From positions 1 through 46,146 of the forward strand of contig CAMWXE010000042.1 in the NCBI GenBank assembly GCA_947178145.1: a stretch of DNA of 46,146 bases, written 5' to 3'. The DNA is from an uncultured Lachnospiraceae bacterium (GTDB taxonomy: Bacteria; Bacillota; Clostridia; Lachnospirales; Lachnospiraceae). The translations under genes were made by a program, and so were the position numbers. Below the pieces are notes generated by a model. That model ran no database searches. It was not told where the DNA came from and saw only the letters and a list, made by a program, of their open reading frames with translations. Each line of letters starts with the position of its first letter. The first letter of the stretch is position 1. Shown here one piece after another: positions 32,442-41,809 of the stretch.

Positions 32442-33662
32442 CTATATATTCGTCCTTACCTGTTTTGGCTGATAGCCTTTTTCTTCCAGCGCTTTGATAA
32501 TCTGGTTCTTATGTTCTGTGCCAAAGGTCTCAAGCGTGATGCGCAGCTCCACAGCCGCATTTCTGTTGATGGAAATAAACTGGTTGTGCTCGAGCTTGAT
32601 GACGTTGCCATTTAATGAAGCGATCACTTCTGACACCTTTGTCAGCTCACCGGGCTTATCCGGCAGCAGTACAGATACTGTAAAAATGCGATCCCTGAAA
32701 ATCAGTCCCTGCTGCACCACGCATGACATTGTTATGATATCCATGTTTCCGCCACTTAATATCGATACAATCCTCTTATTTTTTACATCGAGATGGCGCA
32801 ATGCTGCCACGGTGAGCAGACCTGAATTTTCAACAATCATCTTGTGATTCTCCACAATATCAAGGAAGGAAACGACGAGCTCCTCGTCAGGCACAGTGAT
32901 AATCTCATCTATATTGTCCCGAATATATGGAAAAATATTCTTACCTGGCGTCTTAACTGCCGTACCGTCTGCTATGGTATTGACACCGGGAAGCGTAATC
33001 ACCTCACCCGCTTTCAATGATTCCTGCATACAATTGGCTCCTGCAGGTTCCACGCCAATGACTCTAATCTTAGGATTTAACAGCTTTGCAAGAGTAGATA
33101 CGCCGGTTGCAAGTCCGCCTCCTCCGATTGGCACAAGGATGATATCGACCAGTGGAAGCTCCTTAAAGATTTCCATCGCAATCGTTCCCTGTCCTGTAGC
33201 CACTGTCAGATCATCAAACGGATGGATAAAGGTGTAACCCTTTTCCTCCGCAAGCAAATCGGCATACTCACAAGCCTCATCGTAGACATCACCTTTCAAA
33301 ATAACCTCCGCACCATATCCCTTTGTGCGGTTCACCTTCATGAGTGGTGTCGTTGTCGGCATCACGATCACTGCCTTCACACCGTATTTTTTCGCAGCGT
33401 AGGCCACACCCTGTGCGTGGTTGCCCGCCGATGCAGTGATCAACCCTTTCTCGCGCTCTTCAGGCGAGAGTGTGCTTATCTTATAATATGCGCCCCGGAG
33501 TTTATATGCTCCCGTAAGCTGCATGTTTTCAGGTTTTAAATACACCTTGTTGCCTGTCTGGCCACTCAAATATTCACTATAGATAAGCTTTGTCTCCGAA
33601 GTGACATTTTTCACAATTTCTGACGCCTCTTCAAATTTCTCAAGTGTTAGCATATCTGACAT
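32442..33662 (-). CDS. ilvA: Threonine ammonia-lyase with ACT domain
   Basis: A 406-residue PLP enzyme converting threonine to 2-oxobutanoate and ammonia, either for isoleucine synthesis or threonine degradation. The PLP lysine is in GAYKLRGAYYK (K54), with the SAGNHAQGVAYAA loop and the phosphate-binding VPIGGGGLATG. A single C-terminal ACT domain (about 328-402, VLLPDKPGELTKVSEVI) matches the shorter allosteric type. GGAGG stands nine bases before the ATG. No T-box or leader fits in the 34-bp gap after ftsY, so it may share the upstream transcript. Confidence 0.93.
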   Translation of the reverse strand: MSDMLTLEKFEEASEIVKNVTSETKLIYSEYLSGQTGNKVYLKPENMQLTGAYKLRGAYYKISTLSPEEREKGLITASAGNHAQGVAYAAKKYGVKAVIVMPTTTPLMKVNRTKGYGAEVILKGDVYDEACEYADLLAEEKGYTFIHPFDDLTVATGQGTIAMEIFKELPLVDIILVPIGGGGLATGVSTLAKLLNPKIRVIGVEPAGANCMQESLKAGEVITLPGVNTIADGTAVKTPGKNIFPYIRDNIDEIITVPDEELVVSFLDIVENHKMIVENSGLLTVAALRHLDVKNKRIVSILSGGNMDIITMSCVVQQGLIFRDRIFTVSVLLPDKPGELTKVSEVIASLNGNVIKLEHNQFISINRNAAVELRITLETFGTEHKNQIIKALEEKGYQPKQVRTNI

Positions 33663-33696
33663 ATCTCATTTCCTCCCCTGTATCTCTTATCCATTA

Positions 33697-34875
33697 TTAC
33701 CAGAAAAACCATTTTTTCTTCTTTGGCTTTTCCGTGCTGTCTTCCTCGGAAATTTCTGCATCCGGGGCTTCCGATGCGCTCTCATCTATGGCATTACTGT
33801 CCTTTTCTGTATCATCGTTACCAGGAATATCTGACTCGGCCACAGTATTTTCAGCCAATTCCTCTTCAACATCCTTGCTTGTGTCAGACATATCGTCAGC
33901 ATCCTCGTTCGCTTCTTCAGCCGTCACACCCTCACTGTTTTCCCCGCCTTTTATATCAAACAGTGCATTGACAAATTCATCCGCATTAAACTTTTGCAAA
34001 TCCTCAATCGTCTCTCCAACACCAATATACTTTACCGGAACATTCAGTTCTGACTGTATGGCAACTGCAATGCCACCCTTTGCTGTTCCGTCCATCTTGG
34101 TAAGAATCACACCTGTGAGATTTGCGACCTCCCCAAACTCCCTTGCCTGCGAAAGTGCATTCTGCCCCGTCGTCCCATCGAGCACAATCAAATTTTCTCT
34201 GTGTGCATCGGGAAATTCCCTGTCGATAATGCGATTCATTTTCTTTAGCTCTTCCATTAAATTCTTTTTGTTGTGAAGCCGCCCCGCCGTATCACAGATC
34301 AATACATCCACTTTTCTTGCCTTTGCAGCATTTACTGCGTCAAAGATTACGGATGCCGGGTCTGCACCGTCCGCACCGCCGATCATATCAACTCCTGCGC
34401 GATGCGCCCACTCTGCAAGCTGGTCGCCAGCAGCGGCCCGAAAGGTGTCTGCCGCAGCGATCAGCACCTTTTTGCCTTGTCCTTTCAGGATACTTGCAAG
34501 CTTTCCGACAGATGTCGTCTTCCCGACTCCGTTGACACCTATGATAAATACGATTGACTGCTTTTTTTCAAAATCATATGCAGTCTCCCCCACACGCATC
34601 TGTTCCTTGATGCTCTCAACCAAAAGTTCCTTGCACTCAGACGGGTGCCGCAGATGCCGCTTCTTCACTTCTTCCTTCATGCGCTCGATAATATCATTCG
34701 TCGCATTGACTCCGATATCTCCCATAATCAGGATTTCCTCAAGCTCCTCATAAAAATCATCATCAATCTCCGATGCGCCATAAAATACTGCATCGATTCC
34801 TGCCACAATATTATCTCTTGTCTTATTTAAACCTTCCTTTAGACGACTGAAAAATCCCTTTTTCTCCTCTGCCAT
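33697..34875 (-). CDS. ftsY: Signal recognition particle receptor FtsY with acidic C-terminal tail
   Basis: A 392-residue SRP receptor GTPase that docks ribosome-Ffh complexes at the membrane. The N terminus is short ([20 protein letters not shown], a lipid-binding helix), followed by the NG domain with [32 protein letters not shown] and [12 protein letters not shown]. The NG domain ends near residue 312. A further 80 residues are extremely Asp/Glu/Ser-rich and finish [10 protein letters not shown]. In many bacteria the acidic domain is N-terminal; here it follows the GTPase. The gene comes 2 bp after the smc stop. Confidence 0.95.
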   Translation of the reverse strand: MAEEKKGFFSRLKEGLNKTRDNIVAGIDAVFYGASEIDDDFYEELEEILIMGDIGVNATNDIIERMKEEVKKRHLRHPSECKELLVESIKEQMRVGETAYDFEKKQSIVFIIGVNGVGKTTSVGKLASILKGQGKKVLIAAADTFRAAAGDQLAEWAHRAGVDMIGGADGADPASVIFDAVNAAKARKVDVLICDTAGRLHNKKNLMEELKKMNRIIDREFPDAHRENLIVLDGTTGQNALSQAREFGEVANLTGVILTKMDGTAKGGIAVAIQSELNVPVKYIGVGETIEDLQKFNADEFVNALFDIKGGENSEGVTAEEANEDADDMSDTSKDVEEELAENTVAESDIPGNDDTEKDSNAIDESASEAPDAEISEEDSTEKPKKKKWFFW

Positions 34876-34877
34876 TT

Positions 34878-37800
34878 TTAAGCCTCCTTATTTTCCTTCT
34901 CGTCCTGACTCCATTTGTCAACCTCACTGTCAACCAGATTGACACTCACAAGCGTCGATACCCCTTTTTCCTGCATTGTTATGCCGTAAAGCCTGTCCGC
35001 CTGCTCCATCGTGCCACGCCGATGCGTAATCACGATAAACTGCGTGCCCTTTGTCAGTTTGTTCAGATACTTTGCGAATCTGATCACATTTCCCTCGTCG
35101 AGCGCTGCCTCAATCTCATCTAACAGACAAAACGGCGACGGTTTTAAATTCTGTATGGCAAAGAGCAGTGCAATCGCTGTAAACGACTTCTCTCCGCCGG
35201 AGAGCTGCATCATGTTTTGCAGCTTTTTTCCAGGCGGCTGCGCGATAATGCGAATTCCAGCCTCGAGAATGTCCTCATCCTCAATCAATTCCAGCGTACC
35301 CTTGCCTCCTCCAAAAAGTTCTTTAAATACTTTGTCAAACTCCCTTTTGATCTCCTCAAATTTCTCCGCAAACTGCTTCCGCATCGCAGTGTCAAGCTCT
35401 TCAATAATACTTTCCAGCGTCTTTTCTGCCTCAATTAAATCGTCATGTTGATTTTTCATGAATGTATAGCGCTCCATGAGAACCTTATAATCCTCAATTG
35501 CATTGACATTGACATCACCGAGCTTTTTGATTGCATCCTTGATGTTGGATATCTGTTTTTTCATCTCTGCGACGTCCTTTAACGACTCATTTCGCAGAGA
35601 AACCGCATTGTTCAGCGTAATCTCGTACTCGCTCCACATGTAGTTTATCTGGCTCTCTATTGTCTCCTCCAGCTTTTCCCGCTGTGAATTCAGTCGGTAT
35701 ACCTCCTTGTCAAGCGCATTTTTCTGCTCAGACAGTTCTTCTCTTGTCTTGAAGAAATTCTTTTGCTTTTGTGACAGCTCTTCCTTCGTCTTCTGCTTCT
35801 CTTTCAATAATATCTCCGCGTCGGATTGCGTGGTATGCGATACATGGATCGTCTTCTCGAGATCCTCAATACTTTGCTGTCTGTTTTGAATATCCATCTG
35901 GCAGCTGTCAAGACTGGTCTGTACTTCGACAAGCTCCTCCTTACTGCGCACCAGTTCCCCCTCAATACGGTTCAGGTTCATCTGTTCAAACTCCTGTTTC
36001 TGAAGCATTTTTTCGTACTCGACATCCCATTCCCCGACCATTCCGTTCTTGTCGGATTCTTCCATTCGTTCGTTTTCCAACTCTTTTTGGCAGGCAGCGA
36101 TATGTTGCTCCAAAGTTTTCTCGGATTCCTCCGATGCCTTCAGATCGTTGACCGTCTTCTCTTTATCTGCATGAATCTCTGCAACCTTCTGCTCAATATC
36201 CTGCTGTTCCTCTTTCAATGTTCCAAAACCCTGCTCCGCTTCGTTTTTTCTCTCCTCGGCAGTGACAACATTCATTCTTGCAGTATTTTGCTTGATAAAC
36301 AGTTCCTGCAGAGCAGCTTTCTCTTCCTCAATCGCCTTTCTGACATGATTTCGCTCCGCCTTAATGTTCTCAATATCTGCGTTCGCCACATCCAGCTGTT
36401 CCTTCGCGGTCTTTAACTTTTGTTCCAGTTCCTCCATTTCCCTTCGCCGTCCCAGCAGGTTGGAGTTATTCCGGAACGCACCACCGCTGATTGCTCCTCC
36501 TGGTACAAGAAGTTCACCTTCCAGTGTAACCATTCTCACACTATAATTGTATTTTTTTGCGATACTTACTGCATTGTCGACATGATCAACCACAACAATC
36601 CTCCCAAGCATCGTCTTCGCCACATTTTTGTACCTTACATCGGTTCGCACAAGAGAGTCTGCCAGCCCGATTACGCCTCTTTCCGTCAGCACATTTGTCA
36701 TCTTGAATTCCTGCGTTCTCGTGATGCTGGTCAACGGCAGAAACGTAGCGCGTCCAAAACGGTTCTTTTTCAAAAAACCGATCATTTTCTTGGCTGTCTC
36801 CTCATCCTCTGTGACAATATTCTGTATGCTTCCGCCAAGGGCAGTCTCAATCGCTGTCTCATACTCTTTATCGACCTTTATAATGTCTGCCACTACACCG
36901 ATGATTCCTTTGTTGTGTTCCTTCTGTTCCATAATCTTTTGGATACTGTTGCCATATCCCTCGTACCGCTCTGTCAGATTGGAAATCGTATCAAGCTGGG
37001 ACTTGCACCGCTGGTAAGCAGCCTGACTTTCCCGGATTTCATTGTCCTTATTGGTCAATTGTTCCCGAAATGTCTTGCTTTGCTCCTCCAACGCAGCTAA
37101 ATGTGCGTTGCCCGCGACAATCTGGTCACTAATGCCCTGAAATTCCTCCTGCAGCGCCTTGATCTCGGCATCGCGCTCTGCCTCATCGCTCCTGGCACGC
37201 AGAAGCCGTGAATTCAGCTCCGCCTTTCGGATGCGCAGCTGCTCCATCATCGTGTCAAAACTGCTCATTTTCGACTTGATGGTTGCTCTCTCGTTCAGCA
37301 TCGCAATAATTTGATTCTTATCTCTCTCTATTTTTGTATTCAGTTCTTCGATATGCAGCTGAACCTCCAAAAGGGCTCCCTTTGCCTCATTTCTCTCCTT
37401 TTCCAGCTCCGCTACCTTTGCATCCAGAACAGTCTTATTTTCAAGAATTTTGGCGCGCTCGCCTTCCTTGCCGGCAATCTGTTCCTGTATCGCAGTTATC
37501 CTTTCGCGAAAGTGCTGTTCATTTCCCTTCGCACCTTTGATCTGCTCTCTTAATACATTGATCTCCCCTTCGAGTCTGCCGCGTGTGACACTCGCATCTG
37601 TCAATGTATTTCTGGTAAATTCAATCTCCCGCTCCAGTTCTTCGATCTGTGTCTGAATCTCGTCATACTCGACCTTTATCTTGTCATACTGACGTGCAGT
37701 GCTGTTGTAGTCTTCCCCGGCGACTTTATATTTGCCTTCGATCTCATCAAGCTGCTCTGTCAGCTTCCTGTTTTCCAGAAGAAATACATTGACATCATAT

Positions 37801-38471
37801 TCTTTGAGTTCTTCTTTTTTCTTTAAATATATCTTTGCCTTATCGGATTGCTTTTCCAAAGGTTCTACCTGTTTTTCAAGCTCACTCAGGATATCCGTTA
37901 CGCGCACTAGATTGTTTTTCTCATCCTCAAGCTTTTTCTGTGCTGTGGCTTTTCGCTTTTTAAATTTGACGATACCAGCCGCCTCGTCAAAAAGCTCACG
38001 TTTTTCCTCAGGCTTACCGCTCAAGATCTTTTCAATCTGACCCTGCCCGATAATCGAGTATCCCTCTTTGCCAATACCAGTATCATAAAAAAGTTCATTT
38101 ACATCCTTCAAACGACAGGGAGTACCATTGATGGAATACTCACTTTCGCCTGAACGATATAAACGCCTTGCCACCGTCACTTCCTGATAGTCAATCGCAA
38201 GCTTGTGATCTGCATTGTCAAAGGTGATTCCCACATATGCATAACCCAGAGGCTTTCTGAGCTCTGTCCCGGAAAAGATGACATCCTGCATGGATTCTCC
38301 GCGCAGCTGCCTGATGCGCTGTTCGCCGAGCACCCACCGCACTGCATCCGCTACGTTGCTCTTTCCAGAGCCATTCGGCCCCACAATGCCTGTGATTCCC
38401 TGATGGAATTGAAACACTATTTTATTTGCAAAGGATTTAAAACCCTGCACCTCTATACTTTTTAAATACAT
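34878..38471 (-). CDS. smc: Chromosome segregation protein SMC
   Basis: A 1197-residue SMC ATPase that compacts and segregates chromosomes with ScpA and ScpB (not in this window). It has the N-terminal head with GPNGSGKSNVADAVRWVLGE, a long coiled coil, a hinge around residues 510-660, a second coiled coil, and the C-terminal head with the LSGGEKSFTAIALLFA signature and Walker B PFCLLDEIEAALD. Length is standard. It lies between rnc and ftsY, as in most Firmicutes. Confidence 0.97.
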   Translation of the reverse strand: MYLKSIEVQGFKSFANKIVFQFHQGITGIVGPNGSGKSNVADAVRWVLGEQRIRQLRGESMQDVIFSGTELRKPLGYAYVGITFDNADHKLAIDYQEVTVARRLYRSGESEYSINGTPCRLKDVNELFYDTGIGKEGYSIIGQGQIEKILSGKPEEKRELFDEAAGIVKFKKRKATAQKKLEDEKNNLVRVTDILSELEKQVEPLEKQSDKAKIYLKKKEELKEYDVNVFLLENRKLTEQLDEIEGKYKVAGEDYNSTARQYDKIKVEYDEIQTQIEELEREIEFTRNTLTDASVTRGRLEGEINVLREQIKGAKGNEQHFRERITAIQEQIAGKEGERAKILENKTVLDAKVAELEKERNEAKGALLEVQLHIEELNTKIERDKNQIIAMLNERATIKSKMSSFDTMMEQLRIRKAELNSRLLRARSDEAERDAEIKALQEEFQGISDQIVAGNAHLAALEEQSKTFREQLTNKDNEIRESQAAYQRCKSQLDTISNLTERYEGYGNSIQKIMEQKEHNKGIIGVVADIIKVDKEYETAIETALGGSIQNIVTEDEETAKKMIGFLKKNRFGRATFLPLTSITRTQEFKMTNVLTERGVIGLADSLVRTDVRYKNVAKTMLGRIVVVDHVDNAVSIAKKYNYSVRMVTLEGELLVPGGAISGGAFRNNSNLLGRRREMEELEQKLKTAKEQLDVANADIENIKAERNHVRKAIEEEKAALQELFIKQNTARMNVVTAEERKNEAEQGFGTLKEEQQDIEQKVAEIHADKEKTVNDLKASEESEKTLEQHIAACQKELENERMEESDKNGMVGEWDVEYEKMLQKQEFEQMNLNRIEGELVRSKEELVEVQTSLDSCQMDIQNRQQSIEDLEKTIHVSHTTQSDAEILLKEKQKTKEELSQKQKNFFKTREELSEQKNALDKEVYRLNSQREKLEETIESQINYMWSEYEITLNNAVSLRNESLKDVAEMKKQISNIKDAIKKLGDVNVNAIEDYKVLMERYTFMKNQHDDLIEAEKTLESIIEELDTAMRKQFAEKFEEIKREFDKVFKELFGGGKGTLELIEDEDILEAGIRIIAQPPGKKLQNMMQLSGGEKSFTAIALLFAIQNLKPSPFCLLDEIEAALDEGNVIRFAKYLNKLTKGTQFIVITHRRGTMEQADRLYGITMQEKGVSTLVSVNLVDSEVDKWSQDEKENKEA

Positions 38472-38492
38472 TCCCTACCCCGCTGTATGCCA

Positions 38493-39191
38493 CTATTTTT
38501 TGCCTTTCAATTTTTTGAGCGCTTCGTATGCAGCCTGCTGCTCGGCCGCTTTTTTTGTTCTTCCCACACCGGAACCAATCAGCTTATCATTCAGATATGC
38601 CTCGACACTGAACTGTTTGTCATGGTCAGGCCCTGTCTCACCCACCAGTTCATACCTCAGCTGTGCTGTGTTTTTCTTCTGTATTTCTTCCTGAAGAAGT
38701 GTCTTACTATCCATAAATAAAATCTTATCTTCCAAGTCTGAAAGTACAAATCGATAGATAAATTTCTTGGCATACTCGATGCCGCCATCAAGAAAAATAG
38801 CACCAATCACTGCCTCCATGACATCGGATATAATGGAGTCTCTTTTCCTTCCCCCGGTCGCCTCCTCGCCCTTGCCAAGCAGTATGTAAGAATTTAGCCT
38901 GATATCTCTTGCACAATATGCAAGCGCCGGTTCACAAACCATGGAAGCGCGCAGCCTCGTGAGCTGTCCCTCCGGCATGTCCTTATTTTCGTTGAATAAA
39001 AACTCGCTGGATACAAGTTCCAGCACAGCATCCCCTAGAAATTCCAGTCTCTCATAATTGTTCAGTTTGTTGATTTTCTGCTCATTGGCAAAGGAACTGT
39101 GTGTCAATGCCTGTCTCAACAGGGACACATCCTGAAACTGATACCCTATCTTTCCCTGCAGTTCCTGCAGAGCCTCTTTCCTATTACGCAT
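38493..39191 (-). CDS. rnc: Ribonuclease III
   Basis: A 232-residue double-strand-specific endoribonuclease for rRNA and mRNA processing. Catalytic signature NYERLEFLGDAVLELV (E50 and D54 as metal ligands), then SDVMEAVIGAIFLDGG. The C-terminal dsRNA-binding domain (LRYELVGETGPDHDKQFSVE, then GSGVGRTKKAAEQQAA) is complete. AGGAGTAAGAA precedes the ATG. Confidence 0.97.
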   Translation of the reverse strand: MRNRKEALQELQGKIGYQFQDVSLLRQALTHSSFANEQKINKLNNYERLEFLGDAVLELVSSEFLFNENKDMPEGQLTRLRASMVCEPALAYCARDIRLNSYILLGKGEEATGGRKRDSIISDVMEAVIGAIFLDGGIEYAKKFIYRFVLSDLEDKILFMDSKTLLQEEIQKKNTAQLRYELVGETGPDHDKQFSVEAYLNDKLIGSGVGRTKKAAEQQAAYEALKKLKGKK

Positions 39192-39288
39192 TTCTTACTC
39201 CTATTCACGACCTCAAGCGCCAAATGCAGGGCAGACAGCCATTCTGTGCTATGTGATTTTACCCATTGGCGTCCGTGTGCATAAATAA

Positions 39289-39310
39289 GAAGCCCCTTAC
39301 AAAGGGCTTC
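39289..39310 (-). terminator. Hairpin overlapping the acpP stop codon
   Basis: On the minus strand, GAAGCCC, an 8-nt loop that contains the TAA stop, GGGCTTC and then TTATTT. It may attenuate transcription between acpP and rnc. The T-tract is weak. Confidence 0.55.
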
Positions 39311-39533
39311 CTGCTCTTTCCATCCACTCGACAGCCTCTCGCACTGTCGTTATTTTTTCCAGACCTTCTGTCGGTATCTGAAGCCCTGTCGCTTCCTCCA
39401 CACCTCTCAATATCTGGTACAAATCCAGAGAATCGGCCCCCAAATCTGTGAGAAACGTCATATCCATTTCGATTTCATCGGGATCCATGCCCAAAACGGC
39501 GGCAGCAACCTTCTTCAAAGCTTCAAATTCCAT
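39297..39533 (-). CDS. acpP: Acyl carrier protein
   Basis: A 78-residue carrier for fatty-acid synthesis. The phosphopantetheine attachment site is LGADSLDLYQI, with S35 as the modified serine. Acidic helices and length are typical. The ATG at 39533 has AAGGA nine bases upstream; an earlier in-frame codon at 39572 is unlikely. It follows plsX directly, without the fabD-fabG genes found between them in Bacillus, so the elongation enzymes must be elsewhere. Confidence 0.93.
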   Translation of the reverse strand: MEFEALKKVAAAVLGMDPDEIEMDMTFLTDLGADSLDLYQILRGVEEATGLQIPTEGLEKITTVREAVEWMERAGSPL

Positions 39534-39645
39534 CTGATCTGATCCTTCCCTACTTAGAAACTGTAAAGACATCTTTTCGCAATCCTGTCACGTTATTTCT
39601 TTACAGTTCCTTATCCTTCAAAATCGTTTTATAACGATTCCGTTC

Positions 39646-40656
39646 CTATACAGTTATAAAAATCTTTTCCTTAATCTTTTGATTGATTTTTTGTTCCTTA
39701 AAGGTCACACATTGCAGAATGGAATTCTTGATCTCGACGGCCTTGGAACTTCCGTGTGTCTTGACCACAAGTCCATTCAACCCTAACAGAGGCGCCCCGC
39801 CATACTCGTCAAGACTAAAAGCCTTTAATGTCTGCTTCAGCGCAGGCTTTACCAGAAGCGCACCAATTTTACTCCGGAGAGATGTCATCATCCCTGCCTT
39901 AACCTTCTTGATCAACGTGGCACCAACGCCCTCATACAACTTCAAAATGATATTGCCAGCAAACGCTTCGCACACAATCACATCCGCATATCCGGTGGGA
40001 ATGTCTCTTGCCTCAATGCTGCCTATAAAATTGATCTCCGGGCAATTCTTCAGCATCGGGAATGTCTCTTTCACAAGCGCATTTCCTTTCTCCTCCTCTG
40101 CGCCAATATTGACGATCGCTACCTTGGGATTCGCTATTCCCATCACGCTCTCCATATACACAGACCCCATCTTTGCAAACTGCACCAGATGGGACGGTCG
40201 GGCATCCACATTGGCGCCACAGTCTATCAGCAGGGAACAGCCTGTCTCTGTTGGAATCAGCGGCGCAAGCGGTGGGCGTTCGATTCCTTTAATCCTTCCT
40301 ACAATCAGCTGTCCGCCGACAAGCACAGCACCGGAACTTCCCGCTGACACAAATGCATCACAAGTGCCATTCTTCACCAGATTGAGGGCTACCACGATTG
40401 AGGAATCTTTCTTTTTCCTGATTGCCATTACTGGAGGTTCCGCTGTCTCAATCACCTCTGTGGCATTTACGATTTCAATCTGCTCTTTATTGTACGTATA
40501 CTGCACTAATTCTTTCTTGATCTCTTCCTGTCTGCCTGTCAGATATATCTTAATCTTACTGTTTTCATTGACAGCTTCCACGACACCCTTCACAATCTCT
40601 ACAGGGGCATTATCGCCCCCCATGGCGTCCACTGCTACTTTTGTCATTTCTTCCAT
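39646..40656 (-). CDS. plsX: Phosphate acyltransferase PlsX
   Basis: A 336-residue peripheral membrane enzyme that makes acyl-phosphate from acyl-ACP for phospholipid synthesis. Motifs: VAVDAMGGDNAP at the start, MAIRKKKDSS, VSAGSSGAVLVGG, LIDCGANVDARP and DVIVCEAFAGNIILK. Three in-frame ATGs are close together; I chose the one at 40656, nine bases after GGAGG, with 40662 as the alternative. It has a candidate promoter at 40680-40708 and pairs with acpP. Confidence 0.95.
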   Translation of the reverse strand: MEEMTKVAVDAMGGDNAPVEIVKGVVEAVNENSKIKIYLTGRQEEIKKELVQYTYNKEQIEIVNATEVIETAEPPVMAIRKKKDSSIVVALNLVKNGTCDAFVSAGSSGAVLVGGQLIVGRIKGIERPPLAPLIPTETGCSLLIDCGANVDARPSHLVQFAKMGSVYMESVMGIANPKVAIVNIGAEEEKGNALVKETFPMLKNCPEINFIGSIEARDIPTGYADVIVCEAFAGNIILKLYEGVGATLIKKVKAGMMTSLRSKIGALLVKPALKQTLKAFSLDEYGGAPLLGLNGLVVKTHGSSKAVEIKNSILQCVTFKEQKINQKIKEKIFITV

Positions 40657-40679
40657 TGCCATAATCCTCCATTTATATA

Positions 40680-40708
40680 AATATACTAGACCTACCGTCA
40701 AAAATCAA
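40680..40708 (-). promoter_or_regulatory. Candidate promoter of plsX-acpP
   Basis: On the minus strand, TTGATT (40703-40708), a 17-bp spacer and TATATT (40680-40685), 24 bp upstream of the plsX start. I see no convincing FapR-type operator. Confidence 0.65.
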
Positions 40709-40802
40709 GGGAAATTGCGTAAAATAATAACGTGCGAACTCAATCCACAAGCAGCCACGCAAGCGGACTTGACAAAATCCTAAGAAGAAAACCATTATCA
40801 AA

Positions 40803-40850
40803 TAAAACAGGGACAGGAGAGTTGTTATTTACTCTTCTATCCCTATTTTA
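40803..40850 (-). terminator. Long hairpin terminator after rpmF
   Basis: Two 20-bp arms (40803-40822 and 40831-40850), complementary at 17 positions with the rest as G-U type pairs on the minus-strand RNA, 8-nt loop, and flanking A/T runs. About 68 bp beyond the rpmF stop. The rest of the 40657-40917 gap holds only the plsX promoter. Confidence 0.75.
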
Positions 40851-40917
40851 TAGCATATTCCTTCTCCTATTCATTCGGTCTATCCTTAGAATATCCTTGA
40901 ACCGCTGGAAATAACGC

Positions 40918-41097
40918 TTAGTCAACTTCAATAATCTCTTTCTTGTTATAAGAGCCACAAGTCTTACATACTCTGTGAGGCATCATCAAAGCGCCGCACT
41001 TGCTGCACTTTACCAATGTAGGTGCGCTCATTTTCCAGTTTGCTCTTCTCTTATCTCTTCTTCCTTTGGAAGATTTATTTTTTGGACATATAGACAT
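40918..41097 (-). CDS. rpmF: 50S ribosomal protein L32
   Basis: A 59-residue zinc-ribbon ribosomal protein, shorter than typical ORF cut-offs. It reads MSICPKNKSSKGRRDKRRAN, then WKMSAPTLVKC. Two zinc-binding pairs, CSKCG and CKTCG, are intact, so this is the zinc-containing form. It starts 2 bp after yceD, the usual pairing, and is followed by a long hairpin terminator. Confidence 0.97.
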   Translation of the reverse strand: MSICPKNKSSKGRRDKRRANWKMSAPTLVKCSKCGALMMPHRVCKTCGSYNKKEIIEVD

Positions 41098-41099
41098 TG

Positions 41100-41624
41100 T
41101 TACACCTCCTTATTCGCATTAAATAAATCCTTTATTGCCGCCATTCTGGGATCGGGTACAAAATCATCACAACCACAATCACCATCATTCAGATTCTTGC
41201 CGCACATCTTACAAATTCCTCTGCAATCCGCTTTGCACAGAATCTTCATTGGCCAGTTCAATAACAATTCATTACTGATTAGTTCATCCACATTTAAGTG
41301 ATATCCCTCCATAAGCTCCGATGTGTCATCATCCACATCATCACCTGCATACTCTGGTGATACAACTGCACTGTCAAAGGATAATTCAAATGTATAATCA
41401 ACATCTCGCAAACATCTGTCACAGGGAAACACAAACGTAAGCTTTACATTCCCCTGAACCAGTGCTTTTGATTGCCCTATATTAGAAAGCTTCAGCACAA
41501 CAGGCCCCTTCTCTTTAATCAAAAAAGTTCCGAGCTGGTTTGTAAATGTATCTGCATTGTACGATACTTCCAACTCCTGCACTTGTCCTTCCTTTGTAAA
41601 TACATCTGTCAAATTCACTAACAT
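41100..41624 (-). CDS. yceD: YceD family (DUF177) protein
   Basis: A 174-residue protein associated with 23S rRNA accumulation. The first conserved cysteine pair is in FPCDRCLRDV (about 67-76). The C-terminal CKADCRGICKMCG and DCGC segments add more cysteines, likely a metal site. It is first in the yceD-rpmF transcript and lies downstream of a perfect consensus promoter. Confidence 0.93.
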   Translation of the reverse strand: MLVNLTDVFTKEGQVQELEVSYNADTFTNQLGTFLIKEKGPVVLKLSNIGQSKALVQGNVKLTFVFPCDRCLRDVDYTFELSFDSAVVSPEYAGDDVDDDTSELMEGYHLNVDELISNELLLNWPMKILCKADCRGICKMCGKNLNDGDCGCDDFVPDPRMAAIKDLFNANKEV

Positions 41625-41651
41625 CGTAGACTCCTATCCACACATTCACTT

Positions 41652-41680
41652 ATTATACAGAACCGTTTTCAGTTTGTCAA
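41652..41680 (-). promoter_or_regulatory. Consensus promoter of yceD-rpmF
   Basis: On the minus strand, TTGACA (41675-41680), 17-bp spacer and TATAAT (41652-41657), a perfect sigma-A promoter, 28 bp upstream of the yceD start. Confidence 0.92.
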
Positions 41681-41709
41681 CACTATTTTCCAGTTATGTT
41701 TCATATCGA

Positions 41710-41738
41710 GTGACTTTTTGAACCAAATATGATAAAAT
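41710..41738 (+). promoter_or_regulatory. Candidate promoter of tmcAL
   Basis: GTGACT (41710-41715), 17-bp spacer and TAAAAT (41733-41738), divergent from the yceD promoter, about 70 bp upstream of the start codon. Confidence 0.5.
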
Positions 41739-41809
41739 AATAACCGCCCCACCTCTGACGATGACTCTGCAAAATATTGCCTATACGAAAGGAAGGACTG
41801 TTATCATTT

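Noticed and set aside
33663..33696. T-box or amino-acid leader controlling ilvA
   Set aside because: The gap to ftsY is only 34 bp, too short for a leader RNA.
40657..40720. FapR-type lipid operator upstream of plsX
   Set aside because: No recognisable FapR palindrome was found around the candidate promoter.
39683..40783. 366-residue plus-strand frame opposite plsX
   Set aside because: Complete overlap with a firmly identified gene, Ser/Pro/Thr-rich shadow composition and no ribosome binding site.
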